Shown here piece by piece: positions 1-8,059 of a stretch of 37,408 nucleotides of DNA. The stretch is taken from positions 1 through 37,408 of the forward strand of contig JAUILP010000033.1 in assembly GCA_030432875.1 (NCBI GenBank), read 5' to 3'. The first letter of the stretch is position 1. Every line of letters starts with the position of its first letter. Below the pieces are notes generated by a model. It was not told the origin of the DNA. It did not search any database and saw only the letters and a list, made by a program, of their open reading frames with translations. The position numbers and the translations under genes are program-made. The stretch comes from Oligoflexia bacterium. GTDB taxonomy: Bacteria; Bdellovibrionota_B; Oligoflexia; Oligoflexales; JAGOVF01.

Positions 1-175
1 AGCTGCTTTTGCATCGGATAGTCGCAATGCTTACAAAATTGGCCAGGCCGCACTAAGCTGCAACGACGCCGTGTTTCGCCCAGACCCACGATGCCGTCTG
101 AGCTTACGCCTAGGCTGACGAAATCGATTAGGTCCACGCATTAATGTGAGTACAGGCCCTAGGTGTGCGAAAATA
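1..175. other. GC-richer edge segment, no recognised gene
   Basis: This edge of the window is visibly richer in G and C than the DNA that follows it. No complete gene is recognisable. On the plus strand one frame is open from base 2 to a TGA at 116-118 (38 codons), so it could be the tail of a gene that starts outside the window, but its translation resembles nothing I know. I looked for tRNA, tmRNA and SRP RNA signatures on both strands and found none that fold convincingly. Confidence 0.3.
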
Positions 176-880
176 TTATAGGCTCGAAATCTTCGTGTTA
201 GTCGGCAAATCAAAAGCATTTCCCGGTAGCTCTTTTGTCTCATGATGGGTAAAAACATATTCCGAATAACTATCGGGCATTTGAATAAAAATACCGGTGA
301 GAACTTTTGCTTTACGGTCGATTTTTAAACGAATAAATTTGACGGGATCTTTTTTATCTTTGGGTTTTAACTCCACCGTGGAGATATCTTTATCACCTGT
401 AAACTTAGCCACAGTATAACTTTCTTCTAAGGCATCAAAATTGAGAACAAGACTCATAAGACGGTTGATTTGCCGCCCTTCCTCTGTGCCGATATTAAAT
501 TTTACAGCGGATTTATCGACCGGACTGTACTGATATATTTCTTTGCCATCAAAGAGAATTTCTGAATTTTTTTTCACCCAGCGAAATTTATTTGGCTTAG
601 CAAAAATAGCATAACCTTTTGTGGTAAAGTTTTTTCCTCGGATCTTGCGGCTACGTGTATGGCTATAATCGACTTTTAGATTTGAAAACGTGATGAGTTC
701 ATTTTGAAGCTGCTTAAACTGGGCAGGTAACGAAGAATCTTTCGCGATTGCCTCCGCATCTTTTTTTTCGGCTTGAGGGGTAGGGCTTGGGCTTGACTTA
801 TCTTTTCCGGCGCCAACAAGCGAGACGAGCATAGCGATGGTCAAAAATATCATTCGGTAAAAATTATTTTGTCTTTTCAT
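176..880 (-). CDS. lolA: LolA-like outer-membrane lipoprotein carrier protein
   Basis: Predicted periplasmic carrier that would take lipoproteins from the LolCDE exporter to the outer membrane. The 234-residue product has a signal peptide (residues 1 to about 24), a Pro/Ser/Lys-rich linker, and then a LolA-type sheet: a SNLKVDYSH segment, a GYAIFAKPNKFRWV segment that matches the family 'G-f-f-x-P-x-x-x-R-W' pattern, and FDGKEIYQYSP matching 'i-x-D-G-x-x-i-w-x-Y-d-p'. I chose the ATG at 880 because AGGGA lies 7 nt upstream and a signal peptide follows directly; an upstream in-frame ATG at 952 has a poor ribosome site. The gene lies 249 bp beyond the preceding minus-strand gene and is probably a separate unit. 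The LolA fold is fairly clear; true LolA versus a paralogue is undecided. Confidence 0.72.
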   Translation of the reverse strand: MKRQNNFYRMIFLTIAMLVSLVGAGKDKSSPSPTPQAEKKDAEAIAKDSSLPAQFKQLQNELITFSNLKVDYSHTRSRKIRGKNFTTKGYAIFAKPNKFRWVKKNSEILFDGKEIYQYSPVDKSAVKFNIGTEEGRQINRLMSLVLNFDALEESYTVAKFTGDKDISTVELKPKDKKDPVKFIRLKIDRKAKVLTGIFIQMPDSYSEYVFTHHETKELPGNAFDLPTNTKISSL

Positions 881-1129
881 AATTAAGTCCCTATTTTTTA
901 GCCCTAAGTTTTTTAAAACATATAGACCTGATTTTTTTAATAAAGTCGGCATTATCTTTGCCTTGAATGTATCTAATTTTAGTCTGAAAATCTATTTTTA
1001 TAAATGAATTTCCTCAATTTAAGGCATTTTCTTGGCGTGAATATAATGATATGTTCCTAAAATAAAAAACAAATTTATATTTTAATGACACAAATTCAAA
1101 ATCAACATTAAAAATGCGTAAGCGTTTAT

Positions 1130-2257
1130 TTATATAGCGCCCGCTATTCCTACCATGAGAAAGATACGCTCACTTTTCTGGGTACTATTTTGGCCCAGTT
1201 CCCAACCCATGGCCACCTGTGTTTTCCATTCGGAGGGTTCACTTAAAATTAAATAATCATGAGCTTTGAAAATTAACTCGTATGCCAAATCGAGTGACTG
1301 CCTTTTTTCTAGAGGATTTATAGAATAAGAATTAATTTCTCGCGTATTTTGATAATGGCTACGTAGCGACTGAGATGAAGTAAATTTTACTTTTGCACCT
1401 AGGTCGCTTTTTACGGCTAAACCGGCTACATTCGTAGTGGTTTTTTCGCTATTGGCTAAACCTATGCCTGACCATAGAAGATACGTCTCATCGGTGTAAC
1501 GCAGTTTTACATTGCCATCTATGCCGAGTGAGGAGGAATTTTCGGATCTAACTAGATACCGCCCAACGTCAGCATAGGTGACAATGAGTCTGGTGAGTTT
1601 TCTTTCAAGAGAAACATCGCCTCGGTAGTAGGTGTAAGGCTTTAAATCATCGCCAGCCCCTGCTGAGCGCGTTAACCGTATTTGGCTTCGTGTTTTTTCG
1701 CTGTGCTTTTTGTAGCTCCCTATGCCCTGAGAATTTTGCACGGTATCCTGTAGTCCCGTCGTTCGGTTAAATCCAAGATTGGCGACAATGCCATGAATTG
1801 GAGAGGTTGCGTAGTCTCCTTGCCACATTAGCCCGAGGCGCCGATGGGATAAATTTGTAGAGGGTTGATTTTCTAAAATAGGTAGAGAATACTGACTGAA
1901 TTTTTCTGTGCTTGCATCTAAGGTTGCTAACTGATTTAAACGTCGAGCCTGGCAAGAAACTGTACTCCCTAAGCTGAGTTTTTCCTCGCGGTCATTGTTG
2001 GAGTTAGAAACTGATTTATTTAAACTTTGCCTTAAAGAAGATTGACATAAGGAAGATTTATATTCTTCCATCGCAGCCACTGTAAATATGTGGGATCTTC
2101 CCGCGGAATTCGTTTTTAAACCATCCTTTTCAGTCTGCTCGCGACTAAATCGCTCCGTCAGGCCACCATTTAAGGACAAATCCCACGGACTGGTATAAAC
2201 AGGGACAGGAATAAATAAGCACAACAGAAAGAAAAATTTGGCTGAAAATCTTCTCAA
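1130..2257 (-). CDS. Putative outer-membrane beta-barrel protein of the exopolysaccharide operon
   Basis: I do not recognise a named family. The protein (375 residues from TTG 2257) starts with a textbook signal peptide (two Arg, Lys, then FFFLLCLFIPVPV, cleavage near residue 23). The rest has no hydrophobic helices but many short segments of alternating polar and hydrophobic residues separated by Ser/Asn/Thr-rich turns, as in outer-membrane barrels. It does not end in the usual terminal Phe/Trp. It is the last gene of the minus-strand exopolysaccharide operon, beginning 4 nt after the flippase stop. An upstream TTG at 2293 would overlap the flippase by 32 nt and put about 12 extra residues before the signal peptide, so 2257 is preferred, although its ribosome site is weak. 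By context it is a candidate polymer export porin (Wzp-like), which is inference. Confidence 0.6.
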   Translation of the reverse strand: MRRFSAKFFFLLCLFIPVPVYTSPWDLSLNGGLTERFSREQTEKDGLKTNSAGRSHIFTVAAMEEYKSSLCQSSLRQSLNKSVSNSNNDREEKLSLGSTVSCQARRLNQLATLDASTEKFSQYSLPILENQPSTNLSHRRLGLMWQGDYATSPIHGIVANLGFNRTTGLQDTVQNSQGIGSYKKHSEKTRSQIRLTRSAGAGDDLKPYTYYRGDVSLERKLTRLIVTYADVGRYLVRSENSSSLGIDGNVKLRYTDETYLLWSGIGLANSEKTTTNVAGLAVKSDLGAKVKFTSSQSLRSHYQNTREINSYSINPLEKRQSLDLAYELIFKAHDYLILSEPSEWKTQVAMGWELGQNSTQKSERIFLMVGIAGAI

Positions 2258-2261
2258 GTTT

Positions 2262-3743
2262 TTAAATCTTTTCTCGTTTGAAGCGAAGCACAAAGGTTAA
2301 TATGTTTTTGATTTCTTCTAAATTAGTAATTCTAAAAATAAGCATATATAAAAATAAAACGATCATCCCAAGTGACAATCGCAGGCCCACAGAGATGACT
2401 AGCAATTTATCAAAAAATAACCCCAAAAACAAACAAGGTATTAAAGAGAGAGCTAAAGTTGAAAAAAGTTTTTTGTGACTGATTCCTATAGGGAATATGC
2501 GGCGCATCGAAAGCAAAACAAAGCATTCAGAAATAATAGTAGCAATGGCTGCTCCGGAGGCTCCGCCACCAACCCCCAAGTAGGAGGAGAAGATTCTAAC
2601 GGCAATAATGGTGAGCACGACATTGAGGCACAAGCTTAAAAAAGTGACCCATAAAAACTTTTTTCCGTCGCTTATGATATTAAGACATGATCCCATTAAG
2701 ACATTTAAATAAGTCAGGAGCAGCACTGGAGCAAGATATGAAATAACCCGGTAAGAAGACTGATACTTGGGGCCAAATAAAAAATCTGAAAAAAAATCTG
2801 GAACTAACATCATGACCACGGCAATTGGCAGTGAGAGAACAACAAGCAAGCGCAGTGTTTTATCGACAAAATCAGCAAAAGCATTTTTATCTATATGCCA
2901 GGCTCTAGCCAGAATTGGCTGTATTGCCGCTTGCATAACGGGAATGAGGAGCAAGCCCATGCCTTTGAGTTTAGCGGCAACCCCGTATAGTCCTGCCTCA
3001 ACATCACTGTTAAAATACCGCAGAATAATAACATCGATATTGCCATAAAAATCTACTAAAACGCCTATAGCAAAATAAGGTAGAGAAACTAAAACAATTT
3101 TTTTGAGAAGACGCTGGTCAAAAGCTCCTGTTAATAGTTTATCTTTATGGGACTTATATAAAAGAATTCCCAGGCTTATAATCTCAGAAACTGCGTAGCA
3201 TAAGGCGATACTTAATACGGAAGCATCTACTATTAATACGGCAATGACGAATAACACTAACATTATTCTTATAGAAACTTCTATTTTTGCCATGCTTTTA
3301 GCGTGACCGAGAACGATGTAGGTTCTGCGCAAAATCGCCCGCTGATAATAATAGCAGCCACTAAAGACACCCATGATAACGCAGGTCCAAAGAGTCAGTT
3401 GATTTGCTCCAGTTAGGGCAATGACCCCAGCGAGGAGTAGCATTAAAACTAGAGCAAAATAAAGCTGCGCACGGCTAAGCGTCGCGAGAATTTCTTTGGC
3501 ATGTGCTGGATTAGGGGCCACTTCCCGCACAATATAAGAAGAAATACCTAGGGGCAAAAACGTAAAAAATATGGAACCCATCGACTCGGCAAAATAAAAC
3601 ACCCCCATTTTTTCGGGATCCAAAGCTCTGGGAATAATCAGTCTCAGAACGATGCCTAGTGCCATGGAAATAATAGCTGCGATACCTAGATGAGAAGCAA
3701 CGGTGAGCGCTTCTTGAGTCATGTTTTTTCTTGCGTCAGCCAC
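2262..3743 (-). CDS. Wzx-like polysaccharide flippase (MOP superfamily)
   Basis: Inner-membrane flippase that would move lipid-linked repeat units across the cytoplasmic membrane in a Wzx/Wzy pathway. The 493-residue product is almost wholly hydrophobic, with about 12-14 predicted membrane helices, a length normal for the oligosaccharide flippase family. Near the N-terminus a LGIVLRLIIPRALDPEKMGV segment matches the family pattern of a first helix followed by 'lg-p-e-x-y-G'. A charged loop with a YGNIDVIIL segment in the middle is also typical. The start is GTG 3743, with GAGG 4 nt upstream; ATG 3722 is an alternative with a weaker site. It follows the WecG-type gene by 24 nt and precedes the barrel gene, so all three are probably on one message. 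Confidence 0.87.
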   Translation of the reverse strand: MADARKNMTQEALTVASHLGIAAIISMALGIVLRLIIPRALDPEKMGVFYFAESMGSIFFTFLPLGISSYIVREVAPNPAHAKEILATLSRAQLYFALVLMLLLAGVIALTGANQLTLWTCVIMGVFSGCYYYQRAILRRTYIVLGHAKSMAKIEVSIRIMLVLFVIAVLIVDASVLSIALCYAVSEIISLGILLYKSHKDKLLTGAFDQRLLKKIVLVSLPYFAIGVLVDFYGNIDVIILRYFNSDVEAGLYGVAAKLKGMGLLLIPVMQAAIQPILARAWHIDKNAFADFVDKTLRLLVVLSLPIAVVMMLVPDFFSDFLFGPKYQSSYRVISYLAPVLLLTYLNVLMGSCLNIISDGKKFLWVTFLSLCLNVVLTIIAVRIFSSYLGVGGGASGAAIATIISECFVLLSMRRIFPIGISHKKLFSTLALSLIPCLFLGLFFDKLLVISVGLRLSLGMIVLFLYMLIFRITNLEEIKNILTFVLRFKREKI

Positions 3744-3767
3744 ATTGCCTCAGTGTCATGTTTAAAA

Positions 3768-4565
3768 TTAATCTTCTTTATTCTTTGGTAAAAGTTTATC
3801 TATATAAAGTTTGGCGACAAAAATAAAAAATCTGAAGTTTCCTAAATACCTTGGACCTAGTCGCCGAGGATCTTGTAAAAGACGGTAAAGCCATTCAAAA
3901 CCTAAGCGTTGCCATATTTTCGGGGCTCGTTTTAGCGTTCCTGCGGCAAATTCTATGGAAGCGCCGATTCCGAGAATTGCGCCGCACTTAAATTCGTCTC
4001 GGTGCTGATGGATCCATTTTTCTTGCTTAGGAGCTCCAACGCCTAAAAACACTAAATCCGGCTGGAGTCTATTTAGACTGTTGACTATATCATTTGTTAT
4101 TTCGTGCGAATGCTCAAAGCCAAAAGGCGGACAAAAAGTCCAAACGATGTTTAACCCAGGATAGGACTTGGCTAGATTCTCTTTAGCTCCTTCCGCCGCA
4201 CCTGGAGGTCCGCCTATTACCGCAACACTTAAATTACGCTGAGAGGCTTCTTTGCATAGCGCAGGCATTAAATCGGAGCCAGAGACCCGCTCGGGTAGAG
4301 GACACCCCAGTATTTTTGATGCCCAAAGTATAGGCATGCCGTCACAAGTTACTAAAAAGGCGTCTCTGTACGCTTGTTGAAATTCTTCGTCTTTTTCAAG
4401 GAGGAGAATATGATCAACATTGGGCGTTACCACATAGGCACTTTTTTTGTGTCCACAGTAGTCTATTATGAGGCGGACTGCGTCCTCCAAAGTTACGATG
4501 TCAATCTCCGCGTGGCCGATTCTAAATTTGTGCTTATTGTGAATGGGTATTTTTTTAGCTTCCAT
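3768..4565 (-). CDS. WecG/TagA/CpsF family glycosyltransferase (GT26)
   Basis: Transfers a sugar, in known members N-acetylmannosamine or its uronate, to a lipid-linked acceptor during surface polysaccharide assembly, at the inner face of the membrane. The 265-residue protein has the family landmarks in order: TPNVDH at 47-52, DGMP at 75-78 (Asp75 corresponds to the proposed catalytic base of TagA), PERVSGSDL at 91-99, GVGAPKQEKW at 175-184, and a C-terminal RAP..W...EWLYRLLQDPRR stretch from 213 that is the membrane/acceptor-contacting appendage in GT26 enzymes. The ATG at 4565 opens the conserved region with a normal lead. A 217-bp gap separates it from the upstream acyltransferase gene on the same strand. 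The sugar donor cannot be read from the sequence. Confidence 0.92.
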   Translation of the reverse strand: MEAKKIPIHNKHKFRIGHAEIDIVTLEDAVRLIIDYCGHKKSAYVVTPNVDHILLLEKDEEFQQAYRDAFLVTCDGMPILWASKILGCPLPERVSGSDLMPALCKEASQRNLSVAVIGGPPGAAEGAKENLAKSYPGLNIVWTFCPPFGFEHSHEITNDIVNSLNRLQPDLVFLGVGAPKQEKWIHQHRDEFKCGAILGIGASIEFAAGTLKRAPKIWQRLGFEWLYRLLQDPRRLGPRYLGNFRFFIFVAKLYIDKLLPKNKED

Positions 4566-4782
4566 TGCTGCTTTTTTTCAAAAAAAAATTGTGAATTTGC
4601 CGCACGGACTCTTTAATGTAATCGTATAACCTAAAGAGAGTTTTTTGTGTTTGTGATCATGGCAACCTAAAGATTTGTTTTTATTTTATCATTGAGAGGT
4701 AAGAATATAATAGTTAAATAAGTCTGGGCAGGGTTAATTTAGAATCTGGGCTCTTGGTGCCTTTATGCGGTGAGAATAAATA

Positions 4783-5700
4783 TTAGGCGGCACGGTATAT
4801 TAAAGGGATATTACCCAAAAAAATACTTCCTAATGTTGAGGCTAATTCAATGGAAAACCACGGAACTTCTGGACAAGGATGCGCTTCCGAGCCCCAAAGA
4901 CTCTTATAAAAATATCCGCCATTAGTTCTCAGTGCCTGCGTTAACCCCAAAGAGACAACCTCTTCGCCCGAATTTATGGCTGCCTCAATGATCCAAAGAT
5001 AAATGGCTGTTGTTACCAGTGATAGATCTTTGGGGTTGTCAAAAATGTGGGAAGACATGCCGCTTCGTAAAAAACGCCATGATCCTGGTCTCCCCATAAG
5101 TAGGAATGCGGAACCTAAGATAACATTATCATTATTTTTTATGGTGATAATTTTTGCTTTAGACAATTTTTGAGCAAAAGTCAATTTTGAGGGAATATGT
5201 GCCGCCCCACCAAAGCGGATTTGGGCATAATCAGTCATTTGGCTATAAAAAATATCTAGTGCCTGGGGGGTATTGCTTGCCTCGATAGACCAATTTTTCT
5301 TTCTCAAATGGTTGATCTTTCGCCGAATAAGCTTAGAGGCGAACTGTTCGCTGTAGTTGCTAAAACTACTAGGTAGCAAAATTTTCATATCTACTAAAGG
5401 CTGAAATATCCTCTCTTCGCAAATACTGCGCATGGCTAGGGGAGGTTGTTGATAGATACCGATATCATAGGCTTCTAGGCTGCTATTTATTACATCCTTT
5501 ATAGAATAGCCCTGAGAATAGAAAAGACCTTTTATATCATCTTCCCAGGGATGAGAACCTGAATATTTCACCCTTAAAATTTGCTGATTAGTGGGATGTA
5601 TTAGGTCCCACTGTGTGGTGATTTGTTCTTGAGTTAACCAACGTACCGCATTGGTTAACTGTGTTTTTATTTCCTTTGTGTAATAAATAATTTTGTTCAT
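4783..5700 (-). CDS. FemAB/GNAT-fold acyltransferase of the exopolysaccharide locus
   Basis: A 305-residue cytosolic protein resembling the GNAT-fold, FemAB-like 'acetyltransferase_6/BioF2-like' group often found in capsule and exopolysaccharide clusters. Visible are a YAQIRFGGA segment, the central strand pair around IITIKNNDNVILGSAFLL, and a C-terminal VVSLGLTQALRTNGGYFYKS stretch that matches the 'l-x-f-G-x-x-x-x-x-x-G-x-x-x-f-K-x-x-w-G' signature; Trp and Gly of SLWGSE follow directly. The likely role is acetylation or aminoacylation of a sugar; donor and acceptor are unknown. Start ATG 5700 is supported by AAAGG about 8 nt upstream; a TTG at 5736 lacks a ribosome site. It begins 41 nt after the stop of the sugar transferase gene, so the two are probably cotranscribed. 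Confidence 0.68.
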   Translation of the reverse strand: MNKIIYYTKEIKTQLTNAVRWLTQEQITTQWDLIHPTNQQILRVKYSGSHPWEDDIKGLFYSQGYSIKDVINSSLEAYDIGIYQQPPLAMRSICEERIFQPLVDMKILLPSSFSNYSEQFASKLIRRKINHLRKKNWSIEASNTPQALDIFYSQMTDYAQIRFGGAAHIPSKLTFAQKLSKAKIITIKNNDNVILGSAFLLMGRPGSWRFLRSGMSSHIFDNPKDLSLVTTAIYLWIIEAAINSGEEVVSLGLTQALRTNGGYFYKSLWGSEAHPCPEVPWFSIELASTLGSIFLGNIPLIYRAA

Positions 5701-5741
5701 GAATCTACCTTTTCTAGGGTTAGCATATATCACCAAAAAAA

Positions 5742-6536
5742 CTAATAGGCACCTGTGCCTTTAAGCACAACGCTAAATGATTTAAGTATTAAGACTAAGT
5801 CCAACCATAACGACCGGGCTCTAATGTAACGGATGTCCATGCGCATCCAGTCGTCAAATTTTATGTGGTTTCTACCGCTAATTTGCCAAATACACGTTAG
5901 TCCTGGAGTGACCGAAAGTCTTTGTGCTTGCCACTTTTTGTACTGCTTGACTTCCTCCAGTAGCGGAGGGCGCGGCCCCACAAAAGACATTTCCCCGCGA
6001 ACAATATTCCAAAGCTGAGGTAGCTCATCGAGGCTATATTTTCTAAGAATAAAACCTAGTGGCGTAATTCGTGGGTCTCTTTTTATTTTAAAAGCCGGAC
6101 CATCAGCCTCGTTGGCTAATTTGAGTCCGTCTTTCAGTGATTCTGCATTGCAGCACATGCTGCGAAACTTATACATAAAAAATTGTTTTCCACCCTTGCC
6201 CACGCGCATCTGCTTAAAGAAAATGGGGCCACGACTGCTGACTTTTACCGTAAAAGCCAAAACAAGCAATAATGGAGAAAGGAATATTATAGAAAGTATC
6301 GCGGCAGTAAGATCAAAAACTCTTTTTAGGATATCATAGGGTGTCAAAGCGCACACGCTGATGCTAGATGGCAAGGGACCGAGACGCCCTTCCTCTTCTG
6401 GGGAACGAACACAGTTCCTCCCATCAAGCATGTAAATCGGGACATATTCAACGGATTCTATGAGTCTAAAAGTTTCATGATTTGAGTCATTAACATGGGC
6501 AACATTCTCGATCAAATTTTCAGCTTGAGATTTCAT
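5742..6536 (-). CDS. Initiating sugar transferase (ExoY/WcaJ-type, polyprenyl-phosphate sugar-1-P transferase)
   Basis: Starts repeat-unit synthesis by moving a sugar-1-phosphate from a nucleotide sugar onto undecaprenyl phosphate at the inner membrane. The 264-residue protein is the short, single-membrane-segment form. After a soluble N-terminus (1-65) come KRVFDL at 71-76, a re-entrant/membrane helix at about 77-98, YKFRSM at 122-127, DPRITPLG at 154-161, DELPQLWNI at 170-178 with the Asp-Glu pair essential in this family, a GEMSFVGPRPP stretch at 181-191, and PGLTCIWQISGR at 211-222. It lacks the four-helix N-terminal domain of WbaP/WcaJ, but its roughly 65-residue N-terminal part is longer than in ExoY-like minimal enzymes. 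It is the first gene of the minus-strand exopolysaccharide unit, divergent from the GT4 gene. Confidence 0.94.
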   Translation of the reverse strand: MKSQAENLIENVAHVNDSNHETFRLIESVEYVPIYMLDGRNCVRSPEEEGRLGPLPSSISVCALTPYDILKRVFDLTAAILSIIFLSPLLLVLAFTVKVSSRGPIFFKQMRVGKGGKQFFMYKFRSMCCNAESLKDGLKLANEADGPAFKIKRDPRITPLGFILRKYSLDELPQLWNIVRGEMSFVGPRPPLLEEVKQYKKWQAQRLSVTPGLTCIWQISGRNHIKFDDWMRMDIRYIRARSLWLDLVLILKSFSVVLKGTGAY

Positions 6537-6883
6537 ATTTGGCTCCGCTCAGTTTGAATGAACCTTGAGCAAAATATGTTCCAAGATTAGAAATTATAAT
6601 TTTTTAATTCTTTTTATTCATTGAATTCAGGCTATGTGGGGCCCTTTAGAAACGTTTGTTTCTCTATATAATATCTAGATTTTAGATACTTAGCGATATT
6701 ATAGGCAAGAGATTTGATCCTTTCGGTTACACTATTGAAAAATTGTTTGCTTCAACCAGTTAGAGCCAAAATAGGAGTAATTTTGGCGTAAATTGTAAAT
6801 GCAGTTGACAAAAAATTCGACACTTTAACGGATTGTGATGGTATTCTTGATAATAAAGAATACTTTGGGTAAAAAAATAAACT
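6537..6883. other. Divergent intergenic region (347 bp) between two exopolysaccharide units
   Basis: AT-rich spacer holding the promoters of the minus-strand sugar-transferase unit and the plus-strand GT4-GH44 unit. TTGACA occurs at 6805-6810 on the plus strand but without a convincing -10 at 16-18 nt. On the minus strand TATAAT occurs at 6598-6593 and at 6703-6698, also without a good -35. No small gene, RNA or JUMPstart/ops element (GGCGGTAG) is visible. A perfect inverted repeat at 6841-6863 is listed separately. Confidence 0.5.
6841..6863. repeat. Perfect 8-bp inverted repeat upstream of the GT4 gene
   Basis: GTATTCTT at 6841-6848 is repeated as its exact reverse complement AAGAATAC at 6856-6863 with a 7-nt spacer. 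It ends 20 nt before the GT4 start codon. It could be an operator for a dimeric regulator or a hairpin in the untranslated leader; there is no T tract that would make it a terminator. Confidence 0.4.
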
Positions 6884-8059
6884 ATGAAAAAAAATGTGGT
6901 AATTATTTCTACGCTAAGAATATTTCCGCCAGAATCTGGAGGACAGAGGCGGACCGCCTCTATAGCCACTTCGCTAGCAAAAAATGGCTATAGTGTGCAT
7001 TTATATTCTCTAACTGATAGAAAAGGGGATCGTGGAGAGAGTTGCGCCAATCTTTGCTCTGATCATAAGGGTGAGATCTTTGAACGTGTCAAGTCAAATC
7101 CCTGTTTTACCCTGATGGCGCGTATCGGTTACCGCTTGGGCCTACCTCCCCTTTGGATATTTTTAAGGCTTTGGCTCGGACCAAGCAAAGATTTGCGGGA
7201 GCTTTTACCCTCTGCTCAGATTCTCATTGCGGATTTTCCTTATACATGGCCTATATTTAAATATTTTAATGGAACAAAAATTCTTAATACCCACAATGTA
7301 GAGCATCACCTCGAAAATGCATTTTTTCGCCGCATTTTCATTCGCCCGCTCATAAAAATGATAGAAGATTCTGGGGCTAGGCGCGCTAATTTTATTTTTT
7401 GTTGCGGTGACCAAGATAAAGCCTATTTTGAAGAAATAAAGGCTCCTAAGGCAAAAACCATAGTTATTTCTAACGGCGTTGATAGGGACCGGTTTTATAA
7501 GGACCACGGCGAACGCCTCGCATTGAGGAATCAGCTAAGCATTGCTGATGATGACTTAGTCCTTTTTTTTCCTGCTAGCGCTTATGGCCCCAATTTAGAG
7601 GGCTATACGTTTATCAGCGATTTTTCGCAAAAAAATCAGGATCTATTAGCTAAACTAAAAATTAAAATTGTGGTGACCGGAAGCGTGTGCAAAACCCCAT
7701 TCGTCCTGGGGGCTTTGGTTGTGACAGGACCCGTGCCTAAAATAGAACCCTACTTTAATATGTCTGATGCTTTAATAAACCCGATCTTTCATGGCTCTGG
7801 CACGAGTATTAAAGTTGGTGAAGCGATCGCTGCTTCGTTGCCTATAATTACCACTAAAATTGGCGCGAGAGGCTACGATTTTCTCCATGGGGAAAGTGCC
7901 TTTTTCTTTAGCGATGAAGATGACTTGTTAGAGATAGTTAAAGAGCTTAGGGCTTATGCAAAAAAATTCATCCCTATGGGTAACCTGGCCCAAGAGGCAA
8001 ATAAAAATATCATCGATAACGACATGGGTATCAAAGAATTTTTAAGGTCTTTAGGATGA
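6884..8059 (+). CDS. Glycosyltransferase family 4-like protein (GT-B fold)
   Basis: Cytosolic retaining glycosyltransferase predicted to extend the lipid-linked repeat unit. The 391-residue protein shows the N-terminal Rossmann start (VVIISTLRIFPPESGGQRR, with the Gly-rich acceptor loop), a NTHNVEHH motif at 135-142, VISNGVD at 194-200 which marks the domain linker of GT4 enzymes, and the nucleotide-sugar binding signature HGSGTSIKVGEAIAASLPII at 303-322 with Glu313 as the conserved acidic residue of the 'E-x7-E' region. The ribosome site before ATG 6884 is weak. The stop overlaps the next start by 4 nt (ATGA), so translation of the GH44 gene is probably coupled. Donor and acceptor sugars are unknown. 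Confidence 0.9.
   Translation: MKKNVVIISTLRIFPPESGGQRRTASIATSLAKNGYSVHLYSLTDRKGDRGESCANLCSDHKGEIFERVKSNPCFTLMARIGYRLGLPPLWIFLRLWLGPSKDLRELLPSAQILIADFPYTWPIFKYFNGTKILNTHNVEHHLENAFFRRIFIRPLIKMIEDSGARRANFIFCCGDQDKAYFEEIKAPKAKTIVISNGVDRDRFYKDHGERLALRNQLSIADDDLVLFFPASAYGPNLEGYTFISDFSQKNQDLLAKLKIKIVVTGSVCKTPFVLGALVVTGPVPKIEPYFNMSDALINPIFHGSGTSIKVGEAIAASLPIITTKIGARGYDFLHGESAFFFSDEDDLLEIVKELRAYAKKFIPMGNLAQEANKNIIDNDMGIKEFLRSLG

Noticed and set aside
1-120. Possible tmRNA or other structural RNA at the GC-rich left edge
   Set aside because: Neither strand shows tmRNA ends, the tag-peptide region, an SRP loop or a foldable acceptor-like stem.
6537-6883. JUMPstart/ops (RfaH) element expected upstream of a polysaccharide operon
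   Set aside because: No GGCGGTAG or close variant is present here or at 12136-12442.
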